Below are positions 63,123 through 64,000 of a stretch of DNA of 64,000 nt, piece after piece. Every line of letters starts with the position of its first letter. Positions within the stretch are counted from its first letter, which is position 1. Made by a program: the position numbers and the translations under genes. This DNA comes from Malurus cyaneus samueli (taxonomy: Eukaryota; Chordata; Aves; Passeriformes; Maluridae), in contig CM019236.1 in assembly GCA_009741485.1 (NCBI GenBank), positions 62,371,207-62,435,206 of the forward strand. The letters are read 5' to 3'. The notes beneath the pieces are model-generated. The model did not search any database. It saw only the letters and a program-made list of their open reading frames with translations, and had not been told where the DNA came from.

Positions 63123-64000
63123 TTATATTTTCTTTTAGAATAGGCATTATTCTGTACATTCTATACATTCTATACATCTAACACCTTAAGCTCTGGGATT
63201 ATTTTTGACAGCACATTTGTGAAGATCCATGAAGAGATCCTTTCATGTGGTTGCTATGATCCATTTTTCACAAGGAAGACACTGCCCTCAAAGAGCCTTT
63301 CTCACTGAAAAGGATGATCGGTGATATTGTATACATACACGATCATGAAAAAACAAAAAATGTGTTCGTGGTCTGCAGCTAAAACTTCCTTTTAAGCTTA
63401 GAGAATGTTGGCTTGAAGCCATCTGGATGAAACAGGGGCATGAATGACACCTGGTGTTCAGAATTTCTTACAGAACTTCTTGGCTGGGACAGGGACCAGC
63501 AGCTGGAGTAGGGAAGTTGGGTACTGAGGTACTGAGAAGGGGGCAGGAGCAGGACAGAGAACAAGTGGCAGTTTAGGAACACAGGTAGGATGGACACAGT
63601 GAAAAAAAGCAGAGAAGATGGTGTTAAACCTGAGGGACGGAGAGCAGAAAAATATGTGTGTCCAAATCCACATCTCAGACAGCTAGGAGGTTTGACAGTT
63701 GCCAATGAGTGGTCACAGACCCCTCAGTGGAACACTAGCGTGGATCCCAGAGCAGCAGCCGTCTTTCAAAGTCCTGCATTGATGCAGCTGGACCTAGAAC
63801 TGGCTCATACAGAGCTTGTGTACCAGGTTGGATAGCATGTACTCTGAATCCCACAATTCCTTCACAAAAAAAAATGTCTGCGAAATTCAAAGGCAAAGAA
63901 TCTCGTCCATTCCATGATCATATCCTTCCTCATCTTCTGCAGAAAGGAAAGCATCCTAACACAGAATCAGTTTCTCAGTTTAGTCCAGGGGCAGCACTTT

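Larger units (their letters stand above)
51188..64000 (+). repeat. Right arm (R) of the large inverted repeat, running off the window
   Basis: Reverse complement of 36914-49145 and still matching at the last base, so the true arm is longer than 12.8 kb. R reads as more natural bird sequence over most of its length: few CpGs and no strings of odd junction bases. Locally, as in the envelope remnant near 54.0-54.3 kb, R carries extra single bases relative to L that spoil a frame. R is not necessarily error-free. Apart from the envelope-like piece, a candidate LTR and simple repeats, I recognise nothing in it. Its frames (up to 157 codons on the minus strand at 61823-62296) are not preserved in L. 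Confidence 0.95.

Noticed and set aside
1..64000. CRISPR array, tRNA/rRNA genes, bacterial operon or phage content
   Set aside because: No regularly spaced repeats, no cloverleaf with conserved tRNA boxes, no ribosome-binding-site-linked frames. The repeat content is that of a bird genome.

Overview
The window reads as bird nuclear DNA, mostly intergenic or intronic. The evidence is several CR1 LINE fragments, some ending in the short ATTCTATGATTCT-like 3' tail typical of bird CR1, together with LTR pieces of bird endogenous retroviruses and a generally AT-rich, CpG-poor background. I found no protein-coding gene I can name. Open frames are short and mostly fall in repeats. There are no rRNA, tRNA or CRISPR features, and no bacterial features.

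Region 1 (1-30,514) is ordinary repeat-seeded DNA. It holds CR1 pieces at 1-30, 395-1199, 10404-10583, 19965-20181 (minus strand), about 23230-23580, 26165-27685 and 27760-29437. It also holds a clean solo LTR at 6322-7192 with a 5-bp target duplication, a second LTR of the same family in the opposite orientation at about 21351-22349, and two weaker LTR candidates at 16353-17009 and 18501-18924. One possible 95-bp exon lies at 9283-9377.

Region 2 (30,515-64,000) is dominated by one large structure. Call 30515-32267 'A' and 51188-64000 'R'. After 25 Ns (32268-32292) comes a long inverted copy of R (36914-49145, continuing left to 32293 with its partner beyond the window). Then come 321 unpaired bases (49146-49466), an inverted copy of A (49467-51182), and directly R itself. 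The order is therefore A, gap, RC(R), 321 bp, RC(A), R. Read backwards, 32293-51182 is simply A - 321 bp - R, which is what a molecule bridging A and R in the correct order would give. The copies differ mainly by one- to three-base indels, and the 32293-51182 block is unusually rich in CpG. Both fit raw long-read error rather than evolutionary divergence.

The simplest reading is that a roughly 19-kb long read was placed in the wrong orientation during gap filling. The true locus would then run from A through about 0.3 kb into R. A real inverted duplication is the alternative and has to be tested with reads.

Within the arms lies a decayed retroviral envelope (transmembrane-subunit) remnant, seen twice because of the inversion (45910-46467 minus, 53905-54500 plus). 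I see no evidence for a novel functional system. The notable object here is the inverted structure and what it says about the assembly.
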